Assembly: GCA_902492235.1 (NCBI GenBank)
Contig: CABUKS010000002.1
Location: 1-64,000, forward strand
DNA from: an uncultured Collinsella sp.
Lineage (GTDB): Bacteria; Actinomycetota; Coriobacteriia; Coriobacteriales; Coriobacteriaceae
Reading direction: 5' to 3'
DNA: 64,000 nucleotides
Below the pieces are notes generated by a model that searched no databases, had not been told where the DNA came from, and saw only the letters and a list, made by a program, of their open reading frames with translations. Made by a program: the position numbers and the translations under genes. Positions 1 to 8,202 of the stretch are shown here, piece after piece (within the stretch, counting starts at the first letter, position 1; each line of letters opens with the position of its first letter).

Positions 1-24
1 AGTCCCTTGCGGCGTAGTTCTTAT

Positions 25-360
25 TTAAGCCGTCCAAGTTTTGGGGTGCAGTTCAAGGCAGGGGGCGTAAAGACGGAAGTGGCCGTCGGGCGAAACGCCA
101 CCGTTCCCCGATTGAGCGTACTTTTTGAGATCGTCGATTTGCGCCAGGATCACGCGTGCGCGACGCGCAAATTCTCTGCCCGCAGGAGACAAAACAGCCT
201 CCCCCGCCGATCGGTTGAGCAAAACGATCTGATACTCAGATTCCAACTTTTTGATTGCCGACGAAACGGCCTGCGGACTCACATGAACGGCGCGAGCTGC
301 TTTGCGCACGCCGCCGTAGTTCGCTACCGCTTGAAGGTATTCGAGTTGAGAAAACTGCAT
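25..360 (-). CDS. Short LysR-type HTH protein (111 aa), possibly truncated
   Basis: The first 60 residues are a LysR winged helix-turn-helix (FSQLEYLQAVANYGGVRKAA, then VSPQAVSSAIKKLE), followed by the start of the linker helix. The start has a GGAGT ribosome site. LysR regulators are normally about 300 aa with a ligand-binding domain. This frame stops after 111 aa, about 20 residues past the linker, only 24 bases from the window edge. It could be a stand-alone DNA-binding domain or the 5' part of a frameshifted gene whose remainder lies outside the window. The HTH call is seen directly; regulatory targets are unknown. Confidence 0.6.
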   Translation of the reverse strand: MQFSQLEYLQAVANYGGVRKAARAVHVSPQAVSSAIKKLESEYQIVLLNRSAGEAVLSPAGREFARRARVILAQIDDLKKYAQSGNGGVSPDGHFRLYAPCLELHPKTWTA

Positions 361-401
361 AGGTTACTCCAAAGGCAGCCAAGGCGATGGGCCGTGCGTC
401 C

Positions 402-737
402 TCAGATGAGGTTCTCGCCCAGGTTCTTGCCGCCGAGGACGTGCATGTGGAAGTGCATGACGGTCTGACCGGCGTTGACGCCCTTGTTGGAGATGACGCG
501 GAAACCGTCCTCCAGGCCCTTGGCCTTGGCGACCTCCTGGATGGCGTGAGCCATGGCGCCCATGGTCTCGGCCGGCACGTTATCGGCGATGTCGCTGTAG
601 TGCTTCTTGGGGATAACGAGCGTGTGGACCGGCGCCTGGGGGTTGAGGTCGTCGAAGGCGATGACTTGGTCGTCCTCGTAAACGACGGTCGAGGGGATCT
701 CGTGGTTGGCAATTTTGCAGAAGATGCAATCACACAT
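402..737 (-). CDS. HIT family nucleotide hydrolase (HINT-like)
   Basis: A 111-aa protein with the family pattern CIFCKI near the N-terminus and the histidine triad HFHMHV at residues 95-100, which forms the catalytic site for hydrolysing phosphoramidates such as adenosine 5'-monophosphoramidates. The size is typical. I start at the second in-frame ATG because GAAAGGAA sits about 7 nt upstream; the longer reading begins six codons earlier without a good site. It lies 49 bp after xseB on the same strand and may be cotranscribed with exonuclease VII. The exact physiological substrate is unknown. Confidence 0.92.
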   Translation of the reverse strand: MCDCIFCKIANHEIPSTVVYEDDQVIAFDDLNPQAPVHTLVIPKKHYSDIADNVPAETMGAMAHAIQEVAKAKGLEDGFRVISNKGVNAGQTVMHFHMHVLGGKNLGENLI

Positions 738-786
738 GGTTGGTTCCTTTCTCACAGACCAAGGTAATTATATTTGGTCGAGATGG

Positions 787-1053
787 TTAGAACGAGAGAC
801 TGTCGTCGGTGTTGGCGGCTTCGCCGTCGGCGAGCACGTCGTTGCCGTCGACGTCCTTAAGAAGCACCGAGACCTTCTGCTCAGCATCGGACAGGCGGGT
901 GCGCAGGCTCTTGAGGAGATCGACGCCGCGGGTATAGCTCTCGAGCGACTCCTCGAGCTCCATATCACCCGACTCCAAGCTGCGAATGATGAGCTCCAAC
1001 TCCTGCGAGGCCTGCTTGTACGTAAGCTGCTCTACCGGGGTCTTCTCTGCCAT
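787..1053 (-). CDS. xseB: Exodeoxyribonuclease VII small subunit
   Basis: This 88-aa protein has the XseB signature YKQASQELELIIRSLESGDM followed by LEESLESYTRGVDLLKSLR, a short helical hairpin that binds the C-terminal coiled coil of XseA. The complex degrades single-stranded DNA to oligonucleotides in the cytoplasm. The tail (DVDGNDVLADGEAANTDD) is acidic and probably disordered. The start has AGGAAAGGAAACAGAT upstream. It lies 42 bp after xseA, as expected for the two-subunit enzyme. Confidence 0.95.
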   Translation of the reverse strand: MAEKTPVEQLTYKQASQELELIIRSLESGDMELEESLESYTRGVDLLKSLRTRLSDAEQKVSVLLKDVDGNDVLADGEAANTDDSLSF

Positions 1054-1095
1054 ATCTGTTTCCTTTCCTAAAGGTATATCGCTATGAAACGCGGT

Positions 1096-2547
1096 CTACT
1101 CGACCGCATCGACCGTTGCCGCAACGTTACCGTCTGCCATGCGCACGCGGATGGCGTCGCCGGGCTTAAAGGTCTTGGCGCTCGTAGCCACACCGTCATC
1201 GCTGTACGCGATGGAATAGCCGCGAGCAAGCACCTTGAGCGGCGACAGGGCATCGAGCGACGCGGCGGCTCGGCCAAGGTCGGACGCGGGTTTGCTGAGC
1301 ATCGTGCGCCCCTGATGCTCCAGACGGGAGCTCGCAAGCGTGAGCGCATGGCGCTTGCCATCGAGCCCCGAGGTGCTTGCGATCAAGCGCTCGGGCAGAC
1401 GCTCGAAGTTGGAGCGGAAGGCCCCAACCGAACGCGTTATGGCGCCGGACAGACGATCGGCAGTCAGGGCAAGCTCAGACTCGCGACGCTCGACCATAAA
1501 AGTTGGGTCGTTGAGGCACGGGCGGCACGCGGCTGCATCGAGCGCGTCGCCCAGACGAGCCGTATAGGTGTCCCAGGCACGACGACCGCGCTGGTCGAGC
1601 ATCTCCAGGTCGACCTGGGCCGACCCAATCATCGATGCCATCGCGGCACCCAGACGCTGATGGCGCGCCTCGAGCACATCGGCCAACTCCGTCATAGCCG
1701 GCGCCACCGATTCTGCCGCCGCCGTGGGCGTGGAGGCGCGACGGTCGCTCACCATGTCGCAAATCGAGGTATCGGGCTCATGGCCAATGCCGGTCACCAC
1801 GGGCACGGGACAAGCCGCCACCGCGCGGGCAAGCTCCTCGTCATTAAAGGTCATGAGGTCCTCAAAGGAGCCGCCGCCGCGCACCAGCAAAATACAGTCG
1901 GGCGCCGGCGTAATGGCAGCGGCGCGGCGCAGGCCCTCAATGAGCTCTGTCGGCGCACCCTCGCCTTGTACCTTGGCACCCACGCAGACGAGCTCGACGA
2001 GCGGATTGCGACGACGCAATGTGCGCTTGACGTCATCGATTACGGCACCCGAAAGCGAGGTGACGACCGCCACGCGCGAGCAAAACACCGGGATGCGGCG
2101 CTTACGTGCTTCGTCCATCAGGCCCTCGCGGCGTAGCTTTTCGGCCAGTTGCGCCACTTGTTGACGCAGCAGACCCTCCCCCGCCAGCGAAAACGAGCGA
2201 GCGACAAAGCTCATACGACCCGTGGGCTTATAGAGGTTGAAGCTGCCCTTAAAGCTCACCTGCATGCCGTCACGCAGATCGAAGGTACGCTTGAGATAGG
2301 CGCCCTTCCAGATGATGCAGTCGACGGCGGCCGAGTCGTCTTTAATCTGGAAGTAGCAGTGGCCGCTTCGGGCGTTGGGACCACGGAAACCCGTGACCTC
2401 GCCCAGGACACTCAGCTGCGGAATGGCATCGAGCGCACCGGCAGCGATTTCTACCGCCTGGCTCACGCTGAGCTCCTTGCGCTCCTGCTCATCCGAACCG
2501 TCAAACTCGGCGGAAACGGCATTGCCGGTTAGATTCCAGCCCGCCAC
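1096..2547 (-). CDS. xseA: Exodeoxyribonuclease VII large subunit
   Basis: About 483 aa. It has an N-terminal OB-fold (VLGEVTGFRGPNARSGHCYF; VDCIIWKGAYL) that binds ssDNA, the central catalytic domain (CSRVAVVTS, VRGGGSFEDLMTFNDEELARA, GIGHEPDTSICD) and a long helical C-terminal region for XseB, ending in the usual VLARGYSIAY motif. I start at a GTG preceded by AAAGGAGG (4 nt spacing); an ATG six codons upstream, inside that ribosome site, is the alternative. The enzyme takes part in DNA repair and nucleotide recycling. It heads an xseA-xseB-HIT group. Confidence 0.95.
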   Translation of the reverse strand: MAGWNLTGNAVSAEFDGSDEQERKELSVSQAVEIAAGALDAIPQLSVLGEVTGFRGPNARSGHCYFQIKDDSAAVDCIIWKGAYLKRTFDLRDGMQVSFKGSFNLYKPTGRMSFVARSFSLAGEGLLRQQVAQLAEKLRREGLMDEARKRRIPVFCSRVAVVTSLSGAVIDDVKRTLRRRNPLVELVCVGAKVQGEGAPTELIEGLRRAAAITPAPDCILLVRGGGSFEDLMTFNDEELARAVAACPVPVVTGIGHEPDTSICDMVSDRRASTPTAAAESVAPAMTELADVLEARHQRLGAAMASMIGSAQVDLEMLDQRGRRAWDTYTARLGDALDAAACRPCLNDPTFMVERRESELALTADRLSGAITRSVGAFRSNFERLPERLIASTSGLDGKRHALTLASSRLEHQGRTMLSKPASDLGRAAASLDALSPLKVLARGYSIAYSDDGVATSAKTFKPGDAIRVRMADGNVAATVDAVE

Positions 2548-2616
2548 GCAGCCTCCTTTCGTCATCGTGCACAAGGGCTTCGGCCCTGCGCAAATTTAAG
2601 TCCAACACATAGTACA

Positions 2617-2646
2617 GCGCCGCGGGGACACGAATCCCCGCGGCGC
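2617..2646. terminator. Strong hairpin between zinc peptidase and xseA
   Basis: GCGCCGCGGGGA and TCCCCGCGGCGC form a perfect 12-bp stem with a 6-nt loop. It lies just past the stop of the minus-strand peptidase and upstream of xseA. There is no clear U-run, so it may end transcription inefficiently or only protect the 3' end. Confidence 0.55.
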
Positions 2647-2662
2647 CCAGCGACCCAATTTG

Positions 2663-3367
2663 TTATCGGTTGGAGTTTCTGTTGTAGCGAGCCATAAGAT
2701 AGAGCAGCTGAATAATCGAGGTGAGCGCAGCGGCAACATAGGTAAGCGCGGCGGCCGTCAGTACCTTCTTGGCACCGTTGACCTGCTTGGAACTCATACC
2801 CGACTGCTCGATGTACGCCACGGCGCGTCGGCTGGCGTCAATCTCGACAGGCAGCGTAACGAGTTGGAACAGTACACTAAACGAGAAGAAGATCAACGCG
2901 AGGGATGTGAGCCCGGCAATGTTCATAAACAGGCCCAAGAGCAACACGATGGTCCAGGTGTTCTGGGTAAAGTTGACGACCGGCACGAGGGCGGTACGTA
3001 CTTTCATCATGGCATAGCCGCTTTGACGCTGGGCGGCATGGCCCGCCTCGTGGCAGGCGACGGCAACGCTTGCGACCGAACCGCCTGAACGGTTGGCATC
3101 CGACAGATACAGGTTGTTATCCTGCGGGTTGTAATGGTCGGTGAGCTCACCGGCGACACCCTTGATACCCACGGCATTGCAACCGTTGGCGTCAAGCATG
3201 CGGCGAGCAACCGTGGCGCCCGTGTCGCCGTCCGAGCGAACCTTGGACCAGGTCTTGTACGTCGAATTGATATAGCTCTGCGCAGCAAGGCCAAGCACTG
3301 TACAAACAAGAACAACCAGCAGGTACAGCGGGTCGATACCAAAGCCGTAACCATAGTAATAGGGCAT
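2663..3367 (-). CDS. Membrane-bound neutral zinc metallopeptidase (YugP family)
   Basis: A 234-aa protein of the putative zinc membrane metallopeptidase family (PF04298). It has an N-terminal transmembrane helix (residues about 13-32), the catalytic HEAGH motif at 106-110, and two or three hydrophobic segments in the second half (near 126-175 and 205-225). The ribosome site GGAGGAATTCGC is strong. Family members are presumed to cleave membrane or secreted proteins, but substrates are not established. It stands alone between rnd and xseA. Confidence 0.9.
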   Translation of the reverse strand: MPYYYGYGFGIDPLYLLVVLVCTVLGLAAQSYINSTYKTWSKVRSDGDTGATVARRMLDANGCNAVGIKGVAGELTDHYNPQDNNLYLSDANRSGGSVASVAVACHEAGHAAQRQSGYAMMKVRTALVPVVNFTQNTWTIVLLLGLFMNIAGLTSLALIFFSFSVLFQLVTLPVEIDASRRAVAYIEQSGMSSKQVNGAKKVLTAAALTYVAAALTSIIQLLYLMARYNRNSNR

Positions 3368-3431
3368 GCGAATTCCTCCGAATCGAGTTACACGTTGGAG
3401 GCATTTTACCCACTCAAACGGCTAGGCTTCC

Positions 3432-4565
3432 TTACAGCAATTCGATTTTTCCGTCCTTCACCGTCAACCCCATATTGCCGGAAAGCAGATCGTCCAGGCG
3501 CGAGCCCACAAGCTCAAAGCGCCAGCCTTCGCGCAAGGGGCTCTGCTCGGGATGCTCAATATAGTCAGCCAGATCATCGCGCGAGGCAATGACCGAGGTC
3601 GCCACGCCCGAGCGCTCGGCAACCAGGCGAATGAGCGCATACATCAGGTCCGTCACGCTCTCCAACTCCGGAGAGATCTGGCGATGCCCGCGCACCAAGA
3701 GCGGCAGGCGATCGTGCGGGCAGCTCGCGCCGCGCTTGATGGCCATGAGCGCACCGTCCACGTCGCGCTCCCCCAACTGATCGGTACCGCGAATGCTACG
3801 GAACTCCTCAACGCGTACGGGATTGCGCTTAACGAGCGCAAGCAGCGTGTCGTCGGACATGACCCACTTGCGCGGGATGTTACGGCGCTCGGCGCGGTCC
3901 TCGCGCCAAGCGGCGAGCTCGCGCGCGATGCCCAACTGGTGACGGCTACACGAGTTGATGCGCTTGACCTTGCGAAATGCCTCATGGCGATCGGCGCGAT
4001 AGTGCGACTCGTCAGCCAGCGGGCGCAGCTCGTCGAGCACCCAGTCCACCCGGCCAAGCTCGCGCAGGCGGCTCATCATCTCGGTATAGGCGACAATCAG
4101 GTACTTGACGTCATCGATCGCATACTCAATCTGCTTATCGGTCAGCGGGCGGCGCGACCAGTCGGTCAGCGACTCGGTCTTGGGCAGCGATACGCCGCAG
4201 AACGTCTGAACAAGCGCGCCATACGAAATCTGCTGGCGCTCGCCCAAAAAGGCGGCGGCGACCTGCGTATCGAAAATCGGTCGTGGCAGCACGCCCACGG
4301 TATGGAGCATGACCTCCATATCCTGCGAGCACGCGTGGAAGACCTTGGTCACGCTCTCGTCGGCCATAAGCTCGGCCAGCGGCGATAAGTCGTCGATTAC
4401 CAGGGGATCGACCGCGACGCTCTCGGCGGGGGTGGCAATCTGAACCAAGCACAGACGCGGGTGGAATGTGCGCTCGCGCAAAAACTCGGTATCGACGGCA
4501 ATCGCGTCGAACTCACGGGCGCGCTGGCAAAAGTCGAGTAGAGCCTGATGTGTGGAAATGTACAT
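3432..4565 (-). CDS. rnd: Ribonuclease D
   Basis: A 377-aa 3'-5' exoribonuclease. The DEDD exonuclease motifs are visible: AVDTEFLRE (D, E), VFHACSQDMEVM (D), and YAIDDVKYL with the preceding DKQIEYA (Y, D). HRDC domains follow in the C-terminal half (HQLGIARELAAWREDRAERR and repeats). RNase D trims tRNA 3' ends. The ORF is open twelve codons further upstream, but the MYISTHQALL start aligns better with the exonuclease domain; no strong ribosome site distinguishes them. It is divergent from the DAGK-like gene. Confidence 0.9.
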   Translation of the reverse strand: MYISTHQALLDFCQRAREFDAIAVDTEFLRERTFHPRLCLVQIATPAESVAVDPLVIDDLSPLAELMADESVTKVFHACSQDMEVMLHTVGVLPRPIFDTQVAAAFLGERQQISYGALVQTFCGVSLPKTESLTDWSRRPLTDKQIEYAIDDVKYLIVAYTEMMSRLRELGRVDWVLDELRPLADESHYRADRHEAFRKVKRINSCSRHQLGIARELAAWREDRAERRNIPRKWVMSDDTLLALVKRNPVRVEEFRSIRGTDQLGERDVDGALMAIKRGASCPHDRLPLLVRGHRQISPELESVTDLMYALIRLVAERSGVATSVIASRDDLADYIEHPEQSPLREGWRFELVGSRLDDLLSGNMGLTVKDGKIELL

Positions 4566-4663
4566 ATCAACCCATCGAATAAGGTTAGGCCCGAAAAACA
4601 CGGGTAGGATATCAGCATTGCCTTACAACTATACTCGGTTAGTCACAGAACGGGAACGTAAGT

Positions 4664-5581
4664 ATGCGCTGCCTTATCATCCACAACCCGGCATCGGGCC
4701 CCAGCTCAGATGAAATCTACGCATTCACGCACGCCCTCGCGCAGGGCGGCGACGAGGTCGTGATGCGTTTTATCGGCGATGGCATGGAGCCCGAGGACGC
4801 CGTGGCAGACGTGCGCGAGTTTGACCGCGTGGTCGTTTCGGGCGGCGACGGCACTGTCTCCAACGTGCTCGACCAGATGCGCGGATGCGGTGTCCCCACG
4901 CTCGTCTTCCCCTCCGGTACGGCCTGCCTGTTCTTCAACAACATCGGCAATGCCCCCGAGGCGGCGGCGCTCGCCAAGGCCTGCCGTGCCGGTCGCACGG
5001 TCAAAGTCGACATGGGCGAGCTCTTTTGGCTCGACGAGAACGGCAACGAGAAGCGCCACGGCTTCATCATCATCGCCGGCTCGGGCTTCGACGCCGAGAT
5101 CATGATGAAGGCCGCCCCCACCAAAAACGACATCGGCGAGATCGCCTACTTCCTCTCTGCGCTCGCCACACCCAACCCTACGGTAGCGCACTTTACCATT
5201 GAGCATGACGGCATTGTCGAGGAGCTCGACGGCATTTGCTGCATGGCCGGCAACACCTCGGTCATCCAAAACGACATCAACCTGTTCCCCGACTGCCGCA
5301 TGAACGATGGCATGGTCGACATTGCGGTCATCGAACCCGTGCGCACTGTGCAGCTGCTGCCTACCGTGATCACCGCTGCGCTTGACCCCGCCGGCAAGGT
5401 GCTCGGGCGCCCGCAGTTTAAGATCATCCAGACCAAGGAAGCCAAGATCACCTGCACCCCGTCACTGGGCATGCAGTTCGATGGCGAGATTATCTCCAGT
5501 AATTCGGGCGTCTTTGGAGCCCGCGCGCTTCCACAATGCCTCGACCTCATCGTCGACGAATTCTCCCCGCTCGGAAAATAG
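4664..5581 (+). CDS. Diacylglycerol/lipid kinase family protein
   Basis: A 305-aa protein of the DAGK/YegS/sphingosine-kinase fold. The nucleotide-binding motif GGDGTVSN is at residues 60-67, with an upstream IIHNPASG phosphate-contact loop and a second conserved loop FPSGTACLF. The length matches YegS/DgkB types. These enzymes phosphorylate diacylglycerol or related lipids, linking phospholipid turnover to phosphatidic acid. The substrate here is not determined by sequence. A tiny membrane-protein ORF follows after 9 bp and is probably cotranscribed. Confidence 0.88.
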   Translation: MRCLIIHNPASGPSSDEIYAFTHALAQGGDEVVMRFIGDGMEPEDAVADVREFDRVVVSGGDGTVSNVLDQMRGCGVPTLVFPSGTACLFFNNIGNAPEAAALAKACRAGRTVKVDMGELFWLDENGNEKRHGFIIIAGSGFDAEIMMKAAPTKNDIGEIAYFLSALATPNPTVAHFTIEHDGIVEELDGICCMAGNTSVIQNDINLFPDCRMNDGMVDIAVIEPVRTVQLLPTVITAALDPAGKVLGRPQFKIIQTKEAKITCTPSLGMQFDGEIISSNSGVFGARALPQCLDLIVDEFSPLGK

Positions 5582-5590
5582 GAGGACCCT

Positions 5591-5683
5591 ATGAATGACA
5601 ATCCCCTGCTCGGCTTTATCATCATCGTTTTGGCCATGCTCGTCGGCTATGCGATCAACGTGATCCACCGCCGGAAGAAGTAA
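5591..5683 (+). CDS. 30-residue single-span membrane protein
   Basis: ATG follows GGAGGACCCT, a very good ribosome site, 9 bp after the lipid kinase stop. The product reads MNDNPLLGFIIIVLAMLVGY and continues AINVIHRRKK: a short polar N-terminus, one hydrophobic helix of about 18 residues and a positively charged C-terminus, implying N-out/C-in insertion. A good terminator follows 36 bp downstream, so the ORF is the last gene of the unit. Homologues are unknown to me; it may anchor or modulate the neighbouring lipid kinase. Confidence 0.65.
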   Translation: MNDNPLLGFIIIVLAMLVGYAINVIHRRKK

Positions 5684-5718
5684 TTCCACATTGGTATGAT
5701 ATTCATCCAATTATCGTC

Positions 5719-5760
5719 TCCCCTGCTGTTTATGCATTTGCCAAACAGCGGGGGATTTTC
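5719..5760 (+). terminator. Intrinsic terminator after lipid kinase unit
   Basis: TCCCCTGCTGTTT pairs with AAACAGCGGGGGA (13 bp with one G-U) around an 11-nt loop, followed by TTTTCTTT. Confidence 0.85.
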
Positions 5761-5833
5761 TTTACGCCCCGTGCAAAGCGCTTTATTCAGGTACAGTAAT
5801 TGCAGGGTGCCTTTATTTAAGTAAAGCTACGAA

Positions 5834-5906
5834 ATGAGTATTCTTATCCGCTCATCGCATATTTTGGGACGCTCATCGAGTATTTCGTCGAATTAGATGA
5901 ATACTC
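5834..5906. promoter_or_regulatory. Direct and inverted repeats upstream of C69 peptidase
   Basis: Two near-copies, CGCTCATCGCATATTTT (5849-5865) and CGCTCATCGAGTATTTC (5870-5886), lie exactly 21 bp apart, about two helical turns. The octamer GAGTATTC occurs at 5836-5843 and its reverse complement GAATACTC at 5899-5906. The spacing fits a binding site for a dimeric or cooperative regulator. The rest of the 307-bp gap (5684-5990) holds the terminator and an AT-rich stretch with no gene I can support. Confidence 0.4.
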
Positions 5907-5990
5907 TTTAGACTTCCGATAGGCTAATAGATGTATTTATTAGCTGAAGCTCCGTACGGTTTCGCGGGGTTTCAACGGTTGGGAGGGATT

Positions 5991-7793
5991 ATGAGGTTTA
6001 CTCATCCTGTCAACACGCTCAAAAAGCTCGGCTGCGGCCTTGCGTTTGGAGCAGCGGCCATCATGGCCATGCCGACTTCGGCACTCGCCTGCACCCAGAT
6101 CTACATGGGCAGCAAGCTCACGGCAGACGGCAACACGTATTACGGCCGTTCCGAGGACTTCGGTCCGCGCTATGTCAAGCACTTTGGCATTGAGCCCGCA
6201 CACAAGGACGGCAACGAGTACACCTCGGTCGAGTCCGGTTTTGAGTACAAGTCCAAGGGCGCAGCCTACCGCTACACCTTCGTTCGCGACAACCCTTCGC
6301 AGTGGGAAGATCGCTACGACGCATATTCCGAGGCAGGCATCAACGAGAAGGGCGTCTCCTGCTCTGCCACGTTGAGCACCTCCTATAACGAGAAGGCCGA
6401 AGAGGCCGACCCCATCACCGAGGAGACTGGCATTGGCGAATACAGCTATGCCAGCGTCATCCTGGGCGAGAGCGCCACGGCCCGCGAGGGCGTCGAGCTC
6501 ATCGGCAGCCTGATCGACGAGCAGGGCGTCTGCTCCAACGATCAGATCATCATCGCCGACAGCACCGAGACCTGGTTGTTCGCCGCGCTTTCCGGCCATC
6601 AGTGGATTGCTATGAAGCTCGCCGATGACATCGCCTCGCTCAACCCCAACATCGGCAACCTCACCTATAACGTCGACCTCGATGACACCGAGAACTGTCT
6701 CCATTCCGAGGGCATCGAGTCCATGCCTAAGGAGAAGGGCTTTGCCGAGTACACCGACGGCAAGTTCGACGTCGCCAAGACCTACGGCGAGGAGATCGAC
6801 GAGGCCGGTATGCACCAGTGGTCGCGCTATATCCAGGGTCGCGATTACTTCATGGCCCCGCTGGCTGAAGGCACTGACTACGAGATCGTCAAGGACGAGC
6901 GCGAAGAGGCTCGCGCCACGACCGGCGCCCTGGTCCACGAGATGCAGCCGCTGTTCTTCCAGCCCGGCAAGTCCGACTGGAACACCTTTGAGATGATTCG
7001 TTCCTTCGCCGCTCGCGGCGAGAATGTCGCCGGCCTCAACGCCAACACCGACGGCGCCTATGCCATCGGCTCCAACCGCAACACCGAGATCCACACCTTC
7101 CAGATCCGTCACGGCATGGATCCCGAGATCGCGACCATCCAGTGGGAGATGCTCTCCAACGCTGAGTTCTCCGTCGCCATCCCCCTCTACTCCGCACTGC
7201 TCACCGAGGTCAGCCCCTACTTCAGCGATCAGGATGTCCCCTTCGATCACTGCGAAGAGGAAGACGTCGTGAACAACGAGGAGCCCAAGAACTCCATCAA
7301 CTACGTCCTCATGGACATCAACACGCTCGCCTATGAGAACCGCGACCACTGCGCCACCGGCGTCCGCGCTTATCTCGACGCCCTGCAGAAGGAACTCATC
7401 GAGCAGAACCTGACCGTCGACGAGGCCATGCAGGCCGAAGAAGGCACCGAAGCCCGCACCGCCCTGGCCAACAAGGCCGGCAAGGCTGCAACCAAGAACA
7501 CCTATGTTAAGTGCAAGGCCATGCTCGAGGAGATGCGCGACTACCTCCAGGAGGGCGATTTCTCCGAGGAGTTCGTCCCGAGTGACTACGATGCTGACAA
7601 CAACTGCCTGGTCGAGTCCATCACCTACGCCGACGAGGCCCTTTCCGATGAGGACGTGGCCGAGCCCGAGGCCGAAGAGGAAGAGGTCACCGAGGAGAAG
7701 TCCGAGGGCAACAACATGGCCGCCATGGCCGTTGGCGCCGTCGTCATCATCGGTGTCTGCGCCTACGTGATCTATCGTCGCAAGAAGGCCTAA
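5991..7793 (+). CDS. Surface-anchored C69 family dipeptidase
   Basis: A 600-aa N-terminal-nucleophile hydrolase of the peptidase C69 (PepD) family. A signal peptide (residues 1-33, ending TSALA) is followed at once by CTQIYMG, so Cys34 is the expected nucleophile exposed by processing. The fold motifs NTYYGRSEDFG and IADSTETWLF are present. The C-terminus has an acidic Glu-rich linker, a transmembrane helix and RRKKA, so the enzyme should sit on the outer face of the membrane. The start has GGGAGGG upstream. It probably hydrolyses peptides outside the cell, feeding amino-acid uptake. Confidence 0.92.
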   Translation: MRFTHPVNTLKKLGCGLAFGAAAIMAMPTSALACTQIYMGSKLTADGNTYYGRSEDFGPRYVKHFGIEPAHKDGNEYTSVESGFEYKSKGAAYRYTFVRDNPSQWEDRYDAYSEAGINEKGVSCSATLSTSYNEKAEEADPITEETGIGEYSYASVILGESATAREGVELIGSLIDEQGVCSNDQIIIADSTETWLFAALSGHQWIAMKLADDIASLNPNIGNLTYNVDLDDTENCLHSEGIESMPKEKGFAEYTDGKFDVAKTYGEEIDEAGMHQWSRYIQGRDYFMAPLAEGTDYEIVKDEREEARATTGALVHEMQPLFFQPGKSDWNTFEMIRSFAARGENVAGLNANTDGAYAIGSNRNTEIHTFQIRHGMDPEIATIQWEMLSNAEFSVAIPLYSALLTEVSPYFSDQDVPFDHCEEEDVVNNEEPKNSINYVLMDINTLAYENRDHCATGVRAYLDALQKELIEQNLTVDEAMQAEEGTEARTALANKAGKAATKNTYVKCKAMLEEMRDYLQEGDFSEEFVPSDYDADNNCLVESITYADEALSDEDVAEPEAEEEEVTEEKSEGNNMAAMAVGAVVIIGVCAYVIYRRKKA

Positions 7794-7808
7794 GGCCCTC
7801 ATGTCCTA

Positions 7809-7857
7809 GCTGAGCGGGCAAGGCAGCGATGGCAGCCTCGCCCGCTTAGCCCGCTCT
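7809..7857 (+). terminator. Terminator hairpin after C69 peptidase
   Basis: GCTGAGCGGGC pairs with GCCCGCTTAGC (11 bp, one G-U), followed shortly by CTCTTTT. A second small hairpin, GGCGGG/CCCGCC (7865-7879), followed by AAATCTTTTT, lies just downstream. Confidence 0.6.
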
Positions 7858-7924
7858 TTTGACCGGCGGGGAACCCGCCTGAAATCTTTTTAAAAAAGAT
7901 TTCCCCGCACACACTTCGCTGTGC

Positions 7925-7930
7925 TATAGT
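7925..7930 (+). promoter_or_regulatory. Likely -10 box of the trp leader transcript
   Basis: TATAGT lies 59 bp upstream of the leader peptide start. No good -35 hexamer is visible 17-18 bp further up. The 23-bp palindrome GAAATCTTTTT-AAAAAAGATTTC (7881-7903) is centred just upstream and could be an operator. Confidence 0.4.
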
Positions 7931-7988
7931 GCAGCGCAACAGCAACTAGGTGCGACCGCGCCACGGCATCACGAAAGGAGCCACCAAC

Positions 7989-8057
7989 ATGAAGAACACG
8001 ATGAACTCTCTCAACAACTGGTGGTGGCGTGATGCGAATACGATCGGTCGACAGTGA
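7989..8057 (+). CDS. Trp leader peptide (22 aa, three consecutive Trp codons)
   Basis: ATG follows AAAGGAG at the right distance. The peptide begins MKNTMNSLNNWWWRDANTIG and ends RQ before TGA. The three TGG codons are at 8019-8027. Codons 13-15 contain GGCGTGA (8026-8032), complementary to TCACGCC (8063-8069). Ribosomes stalled on scarce tRNA-Trp would cover the first arm and free the second. A strong terminator follows 36 bp after the stop. This is the arrangement of a transcription attenuator that senses charged tRNA-Trp; here it precedes a transporter rather than trp biosynthesis genes. Confidence 0.88.
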   Translation: MKNTMNSLNNWWWRDANTIGRQ

Positions 8058-8093
8058 GTCCCTCACGCCTGTTTTTGCGCTCTAGGTGATTGG

Positions 8094-8126
8094 AAGGCCT
8101 CCGGTTTCGACCGGGGGCCTTTTTTC
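8094..8126 (+). terminator. Attenuator terminator before the ECF transporter
   Basis: AAGGCCTCCGGT and ACCGGGGGCCTT form a 12-bp stem (one G-U) with a TTCG loop, followed by six T residues. It lies between the Trp leader peptide and the S-component gene, so it should be conditional. GCCT (8067-8070) could compete by pairing with AGGC (8095-8098), but the full antiterminator is not clear by eye. Confidence 0.88.
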
Positions 8127-8202
8127 TATCTCGAGCCCGATCGCATTCGCATCACGCGCCTCCGCTTTTCTCTTGCACCCCCATTCCGAAAGGATTTTCA
8201 CC

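Noticed and set aside
5940..7802. A 620-codon open frame on the minus strand opposite the C69 peptidase
   Set aside because: It mirrors the peptidase frame, consists of Gly/Val/Leu/Asp-rich sequence typical of antisense GC-rich codons, and has no ribosome site or domain.
7989..8126. T-box riboswitch as an alternative for the Trp leader
   Set aside because: No T-box consensus or specifier-loop architecture is visible; a real leader ORF with Trp codons explains the region better.
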